From the NCBI RefSeq assembly GCF_030068605.1, contig NZ_JASJOU010000014.1, positions 124,001-188,000 on the forward strand: a stretch of 64,000 nt of DNA, in the 5' to 3' direction. Below the pieces are notes generated by a model that worked only from the letters and a program-made list of their open reading frames with translations, was not told the origin of the DNA and did not search any database. This document shows, in pieces, positions 36,723 through 45,099 of the stretch (the first letter of the stretch is position 1; the number at the start of each line of letters is the position of its first letter). Origin of the DNA: Xanthocytophaga agilis (GTDB taxonomy: Bacteria > Bacteroidota > Bacteroidia > Cytophagales > 172606-1). The translations under genes were made by a program, and so were the position numbers.

Positions 36723-37685
36723 ATGCACAAACGAATACTTTTCTCCTTATTATTGGCGTGGCTGGGGTACTCTATTGCTAACGCACAGCAAGATCCTCAG
36801 TTTACTCAATATATGTACAACAACCTTTTTATCAATCCTGCGTATGCTGGAGTAGAAAACAAGACAAAGTTTCAGGCGTTGTACCGAAGTCAATGGACCG
36901 CTTATCAGGGTACTTTTGATCCGGGAGGAGCTCCTAACACTGCAATGTTTAGTTTAAATACTCCTATTCTACGCATACGAAGTGGAATAGGTTTCCATTA
37001 TGTCAATGATCGTTTAGGACCACAGGCAAATTCCCAGGCAGCAATATCTTATTCCTATCAGTTTCCAATCGATAAAGGGAAAATATCTTTAGGGATTAGA
37101 GGTGGGTATTATGCACAATCACTTGACTTTGACAAATACAGAGCTATAGATGACAGTGATCCTGTTTTATCCAATCGTACCGGAAAAGAGTTTCAGATCA
37201 GACCGGACTTTGCGTTAGGGGTTTTCTATACATCAGAAAAATTTTATGGAGGCGTAAGTGTGAACCACCTTACTCAAGCAGAATTCAATTTTGGAACAGA
37301 TAAACTGAAGAATCCATTGAACAGGCATATTTACATTAATGCTGGTTATTACTACGATCTTACTTATCAGATCGTTCTTTCACCATCTGTGTTGTTTAAA
37401 TCTGATTTCAATACTACTTCTTTTGAGGTAAGCACTGTAGCCACCTATAACCAGAAGTTTTCTGCTGGTTTATCCTTTCGTCAAGGGGATGCTGTTGGTT
37501 TTTTGGCAGGTGTAAGTCTCTTAAAGGACAATTCCTTACGTATAGGGTATTCATTTGATTATATCATTAAGGCACAGACTGTTAAACAACCGACCTCAAA
37601 TGAGTTCATGGTTACCTATACCTTACCTCCTCCTAAACCTATTGTAAAAACTATTAAGCGAACTCCCAGATTTCGAAATGATTAA
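36723..37685 (+). CDS. PorP/SprF-family type IX secretion membrane protein
   Basis: 320 residues with a signal peptide (cleavage after YSIANAQ, about residue 21) and the family start QQDPQFTQYMYNNLFINPAYAG, here split as DPQFTQYMYNN then LFINPAYAG. The rest is outer-membrane beta-barrel with the usual LNTPIL, GIGFHYVNDRLGP and PDFALGVFYTSEKFYGG blocks. PorP/SprF proteins work with T9SS in gliding adhesin secretion or attachment. It lies immediately before gldK (216-bp gap), the usual T9SS position. Whether this is the PorP ortholog or one of several SprF paralogs cannot be decided. Confidence 0.92.
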   Translation: MHKRILFSLLLAWLGYSIANAQQDPQFTQYMYNNLFINPAYAGVENKTKFQALYRSQWTAYQGTFDPGGAPNTAMFSLNTPILRIRSGIGFHYVNDRLGPQANSQAAISYSYQFPIDKGKISLGIRGGYYAQSLDFDKYRAIDDSDPVLSNRTGKEFQIRPDFALGVFYTSEKFYGGVSVNHLTQAEFNFGTDKLKNPLNRHIYINAGYYYDLTYQIVLSPSVLFKSDFNTTSFEVSTVATYNQKFSAGLSFRQGDAVGFLAGVSLLKDNSLRIGYSFDYIIKAQTVKQPTSNEFMVTYTLPPPKPIVKTIKRTPRFRND

Positions 37686-37794
37686 AAACAAAATGCCTTT
37701 ACAAACAATAATAAAATATCAAGAGGCGTTTAAACTATCACTAGAGAACAATACTGTGTTTTTATCGTAAATATTACAACGTTTGGATTAGCTT

Positions 37795-37802
37795 TATCTT
37801 TG
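37795..37802 (+). promoter_or_regulatory. Possible -7 box for gldK
   Basis: TATCTTTG matches TAnnTTTG exactly and would start transcription near 37808, about 95 nt before gldK. The -33 element is not convincing. Confidence 0.35.
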
Positions 37803-37901
37803 ACAAACAAAATTAATTTTACCGACTAAATTTGTAACTGTCTTTTGAATCAAGCTCGTTAAACAGGAATTAAAACAGAAAATTATAATTAAACAGGTGT
37901 T

Positions 37902-38942
37902 ATGAATCAAATGAATCGAATGAGACTTTACTGCTGCTTGGTTGCGCTTGCCACTGTATTTTTACAGAGTTGCGGATTGCTGGGTAAGCGTAACAAGAAC
38001 GACGATCGGGGGGAACTTGTAGGTGTTCCTGGTCGTGAAGGCTGGCGTCAGGAGATCCCGTTCGGAATGGTACCAATCCCAGCTGGTACATTCCACATGG
38101 GCCAGGCTGATGAGGATGTGCCACACTCACTAATAAGTATGAATAAGCAGATCACCATTGGTGGATTCTATATGGATGATACTGAAATCACAAACAACGA
38201 ATATCGTCAGTTTGTGAATGGTATGCTGAAAGATTCTGCTTCTGTACTGGGTGAAGATTATATCATGAAAGAATTATATCCTGATACAACAGTTTGGGTA
38301 AAAGACTTTGCTCACCACTATGGAGACCCAATGATGGAGTATTACTATATGCACCCAGCATTTGATGATTATCCTGTAGTTGGTATCGATTGGTTTGCTG
38401 CACGTTATTTTTGTGAATGGCGTACAAAATATCTGAATGCTTACCGTGCAAAAGAAGGCAAATTCCCAATGCCTAATTTCCGTCTGCCATCTGAAGCTGA
38501 GTGGGAATATGCAGCTCGTGGTGGTCGTGATATGGCTAAATATCCTTGGGGTAACCCTTATATCTCAAACGCATATGGCTGTTTGTTAGCTAACTTCAAA
38601 CCAGGTCGTGGTAACTACTATAATGATAGTTTCATGTATACAGGGCCTGTTGCATCTTTCTTCTCTAACGATTACGGCTTGTATGATATGGCTGGTAACG
38701 TAGCTGAATGGTGTGAAGATGCTTACCATCCTGCTGCAATGACGATTACCTGGGATTTGAACCCTAAATACACAGATGATGCCGAGCCTCGTAAAATTGT
38801 ACGTGGTGGTTCCTGGAAAGACGTAGCTTACTATCTGGAAACAGGTACACGTACTTTCGAATTTCAGGATACTTCTAAAGCTTACGTTGGTTTCCGTTGC
38901 GCAATGACTTATTTGGGTCGTTCTTCTGGAGCTGAATTCTAA
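37902..38942 (+). CDS. gldK: T9SS/gliding lipoprotein GldK (PorK)
   Basis: 346 residues; lipoprotein signal with lipobox LQSC near residue 25. The rest is an FGE-sulfatase-like fold: MVPIPAGTFHMGQADED, FRLPSEAEWEYAARGG, GNVAEWCEDAYHP, RGGSWKD and VGFRC. GldK forms, with GldN, the periplasmic ring under the outer membrane in the T9SS. It heads gldKLMN. A 12-bp perfect hairpin lies between it and gldL. Confidence 0.95.
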   Translation: MNQMNRMRLYCCLVALATVFLQSCGLLGKRNKNDDRGELVGVPGREGWRQEIPFGMVPIPAGTFHMGQADEDVPHSLISMNKQITIGGFYMDDTEITNNEYRQFVNGMLKDSASVLGEDYIMKELYPDTTVWVKDFAHHYGDPMMEYYYMHPAFDDYPVVGIDWFAARYFCEWRTKYLNAYRAKEGKFPMPNFRLPSEAEWEYAARGGRDMAKYPWGNPYISNAYGCLLANFKPGRGNYYNDSFMYTGPVASFFSNDYGLYDMAGNVAEWCEDAYHPAAMTITWDLNPKYTDDAEPRKIVRGGSWKDVAYYLETGTRTFEFQDTSKAYVGFRCAMTYLGRSSGAEF

Positions 38943-38987
38943 ACTACACCGAAATCCAAAAATCTTGAAAGTTTGCACGATAGAGTA

Positions 38988-39015
38988 TAGTGTCTAAAAT
39001 GAGTTTTAGACACTA
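38988..39015 (+). promoter_or_regulatory. Hairpin between gldK and gldL
   Basis: TAGTGTCTAAAA (38988-38999) pairs perfectly with TTTTAGACACTA (39004-39015), TGAG loop. No T-run follows, so partial termination or mRNA processing is more likely than a full stop. Confidence 0.6.
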
Positions 39016-39126
39016 GCTGACTCGCTGTATCCATTCATGTTTTACATACAAGTGGTTTAATCCATTAATGATCAGTTAATTAAAAAAAACAATCAATCAA
39101 TTATTAACTTTAACTATTAAAACAAA

Positions 39127-39936
39127 ATGAGTGCTAAAAAAGGTGGATCTTCTGATTTCTTCTTCGCTAAAGTAATGCCATTTGTCTATGGTATTGGTGC
39201 AGCAGTTGTAATTGTAGGTGCGTTATTTAAAATCATGCACTGGCCAGGTGCTTCTGAAATGCTTATCGTAGGGCTAGGTACTGAGGCTGCTATCTTCTTC
39301 TTGAGTGCTTTTGCCCCTCAGCATGCTGATCCAGATTGGACTCGCGTTTATCCTGAGCTAGCTGAAGATTTCAAAGGTGAACTTCCTCAACGTCGTCCTG
39401 AGCAAAAAGAAAAAGGAAATGGCTTAACTGCTAAACTTGATGATATGCTTACTAACGCTAAAGTTGGTCCTGAATTGATCAATAGCTTAGGTAGCGGTAT
39501 GAAAAGCTTAGCTGAAACAGCTTCTAAACTGAATAATCTTACAGATGCTTCTGTAGCTACTAACGAGTATGCTCAGAATGTAAAGAAAGCTTCTGGTGCA
39601 TTGGTTGATATGAACAAATCATATGCAACTACTGTAACTGCAATGGCTGAAATGTCTAATGCAGCTCAGGATGCTAAATCTTACCATGCACAAGTTCAAA
39701 CTGTGACTAAAAACTTAGGCGCTTTGAATGCTGTGTATGAAATGGAACTACAGGATACTAATAAACACCTGAAAGCTATGCAGTCATTCTACGGTAGCTT
39801 ATCAAGTGCTATGGAAAATATGGCTCAAGCCAGCAAAGATACTGAGCAGTTCAAAGGTGAATTAACTAAATTGACAACCAACCTGACTACGCTGAACAAA
39901 GTTTATGGTAGCATGTTGACTGCAATGAAAGGTTAA
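39127..39936 (+). CDS. gldL: T9SS motor protein GldL (PorL)
   Basis: 269 residues. Two N-terminal membrane helices (about 14-34 and 44-63) carry the motor residues: K35 and H38 between the helices and E53 in the second helix, equivalent by position to the essential membrane glutamate of known GldL. The cytoplasmic part is a long alpha-helical/coiled region (about 95-265). GldL with GldM forms the pmf-driven rotary motor that powers T9SS and gliding. 52 bp before gldM with no hairpin between, so co-translated stoichiometry is plausible. Confidence 0.95.
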   Translation: MSAKKGGSSDFFFAKVMPFVYGIGAAVVIVGALFKIMHWPGASEMLIVGLGTEAAIFFLSAFAPQHADPDWTRVYPELAEDFKGELPQRRPEQKEKGNGLTAKLDDMLTNAKVGPELINSLGSGMKSLAETASKLNNLTDASVATNEYAQNVKKASGALVDMNKSYATTVTAMAEMSNAAQDAKSYHAQVQTVTKNLGALNAVYEMELQDTNKHLKAMQSFYGSLSSAMENMAQASKDTEQFKGELTKLTTNLTTLNKVYGSMLTAMKG

Positions 39937-39988
39937 TCCGTTTTAGTTAAATAAATCGTTCACTTAATCTGAAAAACTAAAACATACT

Positions 39989-41572
39989 ATGGCTGGAGGT
40001 AAAGAAACCGTAAGGCAGAAGATGGTGGGGATGATGTACCTGGTACTAACTGCCCTGCTTGCTCTGCAAGTAAGTTCCGAAATTGTTAAAAAATTCGAAT
40101 TGATTAATACGTCTCTGGAGCAATCTACTAGTGCTGCGGAAAGCAATAACGACAAAATGGTTGAAGCTATTGCTAAAGAAGCAACAGGAGATAAAGCTAA
40201 AGTCCTTACTGCTGCAAAAGAAGTAAAAGAGAAAACTTCCAAAGCTTTAGCAGCATTAGAAGAGTACAAAAAATCTTTGATTGCAGCTACAGGCGGTATC
40301 AATCCTGAAAATAATCAGTTTAAAAACCCTAATGGAGAGACTGATGTTGAATCACTAATGATTGGTGCAGAAGGTGCTAAAAATGGAAAAGGTTACGAAA
40401 TGAGAAAGTTAATCGAAGATCATGTTGCTTCTATCAACTCTATCGCAAAAACAAACTTTCCTTCTTTAACATTGGACGCCAAAGAGGTGAATGGTCTGAA
40501 AGATGATGAGGCTCAAAAGAACAAAGATTTCGTTGAGCTTAATTTCCAAGCTACTCCAATGGTTGCTGCCTTAGCAGTAATCAGTCAAAAACAAAGTGAA
40601 ATCGCTCGTTATGAAGCTGAGGCTTTGAAAAAACTGGCAGCTGATCTTAACGTTGGGGTTATCAAGTTTGACAAAATTGTAGCAATGGTTCGCCCTGAAG
40701 CTCGTACAATTGCTGCTGGTACATCCTACAAGGCTGAAATGTTCCTTGCTGCATCTTCTTCAGGTATAACTCCTTCTATGACATTTAATGGACGTGGTAT
40801 TCCTGTATCAAATGGAATGGGTAAAGTTGATTTCAAAGCTTCTGCTAGCAATTATGACAAAGAAGGAAAATCTAAACAAACTTGGAAAGGTACAATCTCT
40901 TTCCGTTCTCCAAGTGGAAAAGATACTGCTTTCTCTGTAACAGAAGAATATACAGTTGTAAAACCTGTTATTCAGGTTCAATCTCAGTCTGTAAACGCTC
41001 TGTATGCTAACTGCGGTAACGAATTGAAATTTACAGTTCCTGCTTTAGGTGCTGATTACCGTCCTTCATTCTCTGTATCAGGTGGTAGCCATTTTACTGG
41101 TGCTAACATTGGTGACATTACTATCGTGCCTACTGGTACTCAGGTAGCTGTAACTGTAAGCAGTGGTGGTGCAACAATCGGTACTGAGAATTTCAAAGTA
41201 CGTCCTGTTCCTAAGCCTGCAATGAAAGTATTTAGCAACGGTCGTGAGTTGGATACAAAACGTGGTTTGTCTGCTCCTTATCCTAACTCACTTGAGATTC
41301 GTCTTGTACCTGATGAAGGATTTGCAAACTTGCTTCCAAAAGATGCTCGTTTCAAAGCAACTTCAACTGAAGTTTATCTGGTACGTGGTTCTCGTCCGGT
41401 TGGATCTGCTAAAGGTGATGACCGCCTGAGCTTAGGTGGTTTGGTAAGCCAGATGCGTGCTGGTGACCGCCTTGTAATCGAAGTGAAAGACGTAAAACGT
41501 ATGAACTTCAAAGGACAATTGATTGAAAGTGGTATCGCAGGTAGCACAATTGTAAGTGCTTCTCTGAATTAA
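39989..41572 (+). CDS. gldM: T9SS motor/shaft protein GldM (PorM)
   Basis: 527 residues, with the family start AGGKETVRQKMVGMMYLVLT and a single membrane helix at about 13-32. The remainder is the long periplasmic shaft: a helical domain (about 33-225), then beta domains ending in the conserved VIEVKDVKRMNFKG near the C-terminus. GldM couples the inner-membrane motor to the GldK/GldN ring. Between gldL and gldN. Confidence 0.96.
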   Translation: MAGGKETVRQKMVGMMYLVLTALLALQVSSEIVKKFELINTSLEQSTSAAESNNDKMVEAIAKEATGDKAKVLTAAKEVKEKTSKALAALEEYKKSLIAATGGINPENNQFKNPNGETDVESLMIGAEGAKNGKGYEMRKLIEDHVASINSIAKTNFPSLTLDAKEVNGLKDDEAQKNKDFVELNFQATPMVAALAVISQKQSEIARYEAEALKKLAADLNVGVIKFDKIVAMVRPEARTIAAGTSYKAEMFLAASSSGITPSMTFNGRGIPVSNGMGKVDFKASASNYDKEGKSKQTWKGTISFRSPSGKDTAFSVTEEYTVVKPVIQVQSQSVNALYANCGNELKFTVPALGADYRPSFSVSGGSHFTGANIGDITIVPTGTQVAVTVSSGGATIGTENFKVRPVPKPAMKVFSNGRELDTKRGLSAPYPNSLEIRLVPDEGFANLLPKDARFKATSTEVYLVRGSRPVGSAKGDDRLSLGGLVSQMRAGDRLVIEVKDVKRMNFKGQLIESGIAGSTIVSASLN

Positions 41573-41581
41573 TAAATAACA

Positions 41582-41619
41582 AAAGTAGTCTGATATACGT
41601 ATTGTAATCAGACTACTTT
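41582..41619 (+). promoter_or_regulatory. Hairpin between gldM and gldN
   Basis: AAAGTAGTCTGAT (41582-41594) pairs with ATCAGACTACTTT (41607-41619), 13 bp perfect, 12-nt loop, 9 bp after the gldM stop. The tail TTTCTAAAAC has only a short T-run. Confidence 0.65.
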
Positions 41620-41763
41620 CTAAAACTAAAAGAATGTGTTGATTGGTATTGTGTTGGTCTCTATACTAAGATACAATCAGTTGACGTTTAAGTAAGAACA
41701 AAATAAGTGGCTGAAGGGATTTTCCATATCAGCACAAATTATTCACAAAAAAAGAAATTCCAA

Positions 41764-42624
41764 ATGAAAAACGTAATGAAAGGGATTTTTGCGGGTACCA
41801 TCGCGTTGGGCTTATCAACCTTCTGCTTTGCCCAAGAAGCGGATACCCGAGGTTATAATCCCAATTCTGTGCGCCCAATTCATGAGTCTGACATTATGTT
41901 CAAAAAAACTGTTTGGACTAACGTAGACCTGAACGAAAAGCAAAATCGTCCTTTCATGGCTGTTAATAACGAGATCACCCGCTTCGTTATTAATGCTGTA
42001 AAAGCCGGATTACTTACTCCTTATGCTACAGATTCACTGACTAGTAAGTTAACTGTAGAGGAGTTTGTAAAAAATATCAGTGCTGCTGGTACCCAAATGA
42101 CGCCAGAGGATATGAGATTTGAAGAGCAGAGAATAAAAGAAGATGACTTCTTAACGCCTGAAGAAAAGAAGCAACGTATCGCTGCCCTTAAAAATGGTGG
42201 AGGTGGAAATGAATATCCTGCTTCTTATTTTACTCAAATGGAGTTAAAAGAAGACTTTATCTTTGACAAACAACGTTCTCGTGCTTACTGGGATACACAG
42301 GCAATTACTTTCTGGCTTCCTGCCGAAAAAAATGGGGATCTAGGTATCCAGAAACGTATGGCTGCATTCAAATTTAAAGACTTGTACAAATTGTTCAAGA
42401 GCAGTCCAAATGCAGTATATTTCAATTCTCAGAACAATCAGGAACACAAAAACTTAGCTGATGCATTTGAACTACGTCTATTCTCAGGACGTATCATCAA
42501 AGTGTCTAACCCAGACGATAAAGATCTAACAGAGATCTATGACGGTGGTAAAAAAGGTTTATTGGCATCTGAGTGGATGAAGCAACAACTAATGGAATAT
42601 GAACACAATTTGTGGGAGTTCTAA
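41764..42624 (+). CDS. gldN: T9SS/gliding protein GldN (PorN)
   Basis: 286 residues from the ATG at 41764, which gives a clean signal peptide (MKNVMKGIFAGTIALGL, cleavage after FCFAQ). The frame is open to a GTG at 41707 but that adds 19 polar residues before the signal. Family features: RPIHESDIMFKKTVWTNVDL, QNRPFMAVNNEITRFV and the C-terminal EWMKQQLMEYEHNLWEF. GldN makes the periplasmic ring with GldK. Last gene of the operon, followed by a terminator. Confidence 0.95.
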   Translation: MKNVMKGIFAGTIALGLSTFCFAQEADTRGYNPNSVRPIHESDIMFKKTVWTNVDLNEKQNRPFMAVNNEITRFVINAVKAGLLTPYATDSLTSKLTVEEFVKNISAAGTQMTPEDMRFEEQRIKEDDFLTPEEKKQRIAALKNGGGGNEYPASYFTQMELKEDFIFDKQRSRAYWDTQAITFWLPAEKNGDLGIQKRMAAFKFKDLYKLFKSSPNAVYFNSQNNQEHKNLADAFELRLFSGRIIKVSNPDDKDLTEIYDGGKKGLLASEWMKQQLMEYEHNLWEF

Positions 42625-42646
42625 TCCAATACAAGATATGTACGAG

Positions 42647-42670
42647 AAGGGGCTATTCTGCCCCTTTTTT
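42647..42670 (+). terminator. gldKLMN terminator
   Basis: AAGGGGC (42647-42653) with GCCCCTT (42660-42666), TATTCT loop, followed by TTTTATT. Confidence 0.85.
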
Positions 42671-42688
42671 ATTTGTAGTTACTAAGTT

Positions 42689-44491
42689 TTATCTTTCTCC
42701 TTCAAAGAAGTCTCTTACTTTTTGTGCTTTTGATTTACCCACAGCCTCAGTTAATTCTTCCATTGTAGCTTCCCGGAGTTTTTTGACAGATTTAAATAAT
42801 GTCAGAAGCTTATTGGCTGTTTCTGGTCCTATGCCTGGAATGTCGAATAACTGAGTAGTCATCGTATTCTTACTACGCAAATCTCTGTGGAAAGTAATCC
42901 CAAAGCGGTGGGCCTCATCACGTATGCGTTGAATCAGTTTTAATGATTCTGACTTTTTATCAATATGAATAGGAATTTCATCTCCTGGAAAATAGATCTC
43001 TTCCAATCGTTTGGCTATGCCAATTATTGGGATTTGTCCGTAAATACCCAGCTCTTTTAGTGCCTGCGTAGCTGCTCCTAACTGACCTTTTCCTCCATCT
43101 ATGACAATTAAAGAGGGAAGGGGGGAACTTTCATTCAATAATCGAGTGTAACGTCGGGTGACTACCTCATGCATGGTAGCAAAATCATCAGGACCTTCAA
43201 CAGTTTTGACTTTATAATGACGATAATCTTTTTTGGATGGAACGCCATTTTTAAAGCAGACCATGGCAGAGACAGGATTAGTCCCTTGAAAGTTAGAGTT
43301 ATCGAAGCACTCTATATGAGTAGGTAAGACTTTTAACTGTAGATCTTGCTGGAGTTTTACCAGAGCCCTTTTTCCTTTTTCTGCCAATACTTCTCCTTTT
43401 TGTTCCTTCTTCTGGGTAAGATCTCTTTTAAAGTATAATGCGTTTTTTAATGAAAGATCTACCAATTTCTTCTTGTCGCCAATCTGAGGAATTGTCCAGG
43501 ATATACCTGATAATTCGATGTCCAGAGAAGTGTTAGTAATAATCTCTTTTGATTCACTTTGGTGCTCTTCACGTAGCCCTAGAATAATATGTGAAAGTAT
43601 GTCGGCTTCTGATTCATCCAGTTTTTTCTGGACAAGAGCATTCTTCGTATGTATAATGGAGCCATCTACTATCTGCATATAATTCACATAGGCATTTTTC
43701 TCATCCGAAGCAATTGTGAAAACGTCTATGTTTGAAATATTCGGGTTAACAATCAGCGATTTGCTTTGAAAGCCTTCCAATAAAGATAGTTTCTCTTTGT
43801 ATTCCTGCGCTCTTTCGAAAGCCAGTTCCATTGCTGCTTCCTGCATTTGTTCTTTAAAGTGTTGTATTGCAGGAGTCAGATGTCCCTTAAGGATATTTTT
43901 TACCTGATCTATGTTTTTGTCATATTCCTCTCTGCTTACCAAGCCCTCACATGGACCTTTGCAATTCCCAATATGATATTCCAGGCAAACCTTGAATTTT
44001 TTTGCTTCAATATTTTTCTGAGTTAAATTCAGGTTACAGGTACGTATTGTATATAGCTTACGTAGAAATTCCAACAAGGTATGCATGGTTTTTACACTTG
44101 CATAGGGTCCAAAGTATGTACCTAACGATCTATCCAGATGGCGAGTGGGTATAAGTTTTGGGAAAGGCTCATTCGTAATACACAAATAAGGATACGTCTT
44201 ATCATCACGAAGTAAGATATTATACTTAGGCTGATATTGTTTGATAAGACTATTTTCAAGCAATAATGCATCAAATTCAGAATTGACGACAGTGAATTCC
44301 AGCCGATCAATCTGAGATACCATTCTTCGGGTCTTCTGATCATGATTGGCTGATTTGTTAAAGTAACTGGATACCCGGTTTTTTAGGTTTTTCGCTTTGC
44401 CCACATAGATCAATTCATTATCTACATCAAAATAACGATAAACCCCTGGTGTATCTGGTAATTTACTGATTTGTTCTTTCAAGACTGTCAC
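42689..44491 (-). CDS. uvrC: Excinuclease ABC subunit C
   Basis: 600 residues from GTG at 44491, matching normal UvrC length. The GIY-YIG nuclease domain starts at once (LPDTPGVYRYFD ... ELIYVGKAKNLKNRVSSYF), followed by the Cys-rich linker (CNLNLTQKN, CLEYHIGNCKGPCEG), the UvrB-binding region, the RNase H-like nuclease (IVIDGGKGQLGAA) and the C-terminal helix-hairpin-helix pair (LFDIPGIGPETANKLL, AVGKSKAQKVRDFF). It makes both incisions in nucleotide excision repair. The frame is open to 44647 but the extra 52 codons have no homology and include odd aromatic runs. Confidence 0.95.
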   Translation of the reverse strand: MTVLKEQISKLPDTPGVYRYFDVDNELIYVGKAKNLKNRVSSYFNKSANHDQKTRRMVSQIDRLEFTVVNSEFDALLLENSLIKQYQPKYNILLRDDKTYPYLCITNEPFPKLIPTRHLDRSLGTYFGPYASVKTMHTLLEFLRKLYTIRTCNLNLTQKNIEAKKFKVCLEYHIGNCKGPCEGLVSREEYDKNIDQVKNILKGHLTPAIQHFKEQMQEAAMELAFERAQEYKEKLSLLEGFQSKSLIVNPNISNIDVFTIASDEKNAYVNYMQIVDGSIIHTKNALVQKKLDESEADILSHIILGLREEHQSESKEIITNTSLDIELSGISWTIPQIGDKKKLVDLSLKNALYFKRDLTQKKEQKGEVLAEKGKRALVKLQQDLQLKVLPTHIECFDNSNFQGTNPVSAMVCFKNGVPSKKDYRHYKVKTVEGPDDFATMHEVVTRRYTRLLNESSPLPSLIVIDGGKGQLGAATQALKELGIYGQIPIIGIAKRLEEIYFPGDEIPIHIDKKSESLKLIQRIRDEAHRFGITFHRDLRSKNTMTTQLFDIPGIGPETANKLLTLFKSVKKLREATMEELTEAVGKSKAQKVRDFFEGER

Positions 44492-44777
44492 TGGGCTGGC
44501 AGAATATAAATAGTGATAGGATTGTAATCTGGTTAACCGTACAAGATTACTTATAGTATTACAGAGCTTATAAGTTACTACAAAGATAAACACAAAATTG
44601 GGAGGCTTTGGTTTATCTGGCAAGTAAAAGCTTGATATACATAGCATCGTAAGATATATAAGTCAGGTCATACTATAGCTATAGACTTTAGCTGTCTAAC
44701 GCTATATATTGGATTTATTGCAAAATTACTCCTTGAGTTTAATTCACCACAAAAAGTTTCGTTGTGTATAGTTCTAT

Positions 44778-44949
44778 GCAAGAAGTCGTTTTGCGGTGAA
44801 TTCCGCTCAAAAAATGTTTTGCCGTGAATAATGCGCAAGAAGAGAAAGTGATCGGAATTCCGGTCAAAATAAAAAATGCGGTTAAGTGTGCGTAAAAGAG
44901 AAAATGATTGGAACTCTGTTCAAAAGCAAAACTGCCATGAATACTATGC
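44778..44949. repeat. Degenerate 57-bp tandem repeat, at least three copies
   Basis: Copies 44778-44834, 44835-44891 and 44892-44949 align end to end: GCAAGAAG/GCAAGAAG/GTAAAAGAG, then GGTGAATTCCGCTCAAA / CGGAATTCCGGTCAAA / TGGAACTCTGTTCAAA, then TGCCGTGAATAATGC / TGCGGTTAAGTGTGC / TGCCATGAATACTATGC. More decayed half-copies flank it (about 44742-44777 and 44950-45014). Confidence 0.75.
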
Positions 44950-45030
44950 AATCTCTCAACTAATCAGTAAAGCTGTCGTGCCTTTACTAAAAAAACTTTT
45001 GCATAGAATAATGCACAGACAAGAAAAATA

Positions 45031-45075
45031 CTGAAAAAAAGACTCATCTCTACTAGGGATGAGTCTTTTTTTCAG
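45031..45075 (-). terminator. Terminator of the class A PBP gene
   Basis: A perfect 18-bp stem (45031-45048 with 45058-45075) with A7/T7 tracts, 25 bp past the PBP stop. Confidence 0.88.
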
Positions 45076-45099
45076 AAATCAGTATATAGCAATGCTTAC

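Larger units (their letters stand above)
44492..45099. other. Intergenic region between uvrC and the PBP gene
   Basis: About 600 bp without a supported gene. It contains the degenerate tandem repeat (44778-44949) and the PBP-gene terminator. A 70-codon minus-strand ORF covers the repeat but shows only 19-residue repeats of Phe/Thr/His-rich sequence without a recognisable fold. Confidence 0.6.

Noticed and set aside
44492..44647. N-terminal extension of UvrC
   Set aside because: No homology before the GIY-YIG domain; GTG at 44491 gives normal length.
44778..44949. CRISPR array
   Set aside because: Repeats are contiguous and degenerate with no unique spacers, and no cas genes are present.
44739..44951. 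70-codon minus-strand ORF across the tandem repeat
   Set aside because: The translation follows only from the 57-bp (19-codon) repeat; the copies differ by many non-synonymous changes and no start or fold is convincing.
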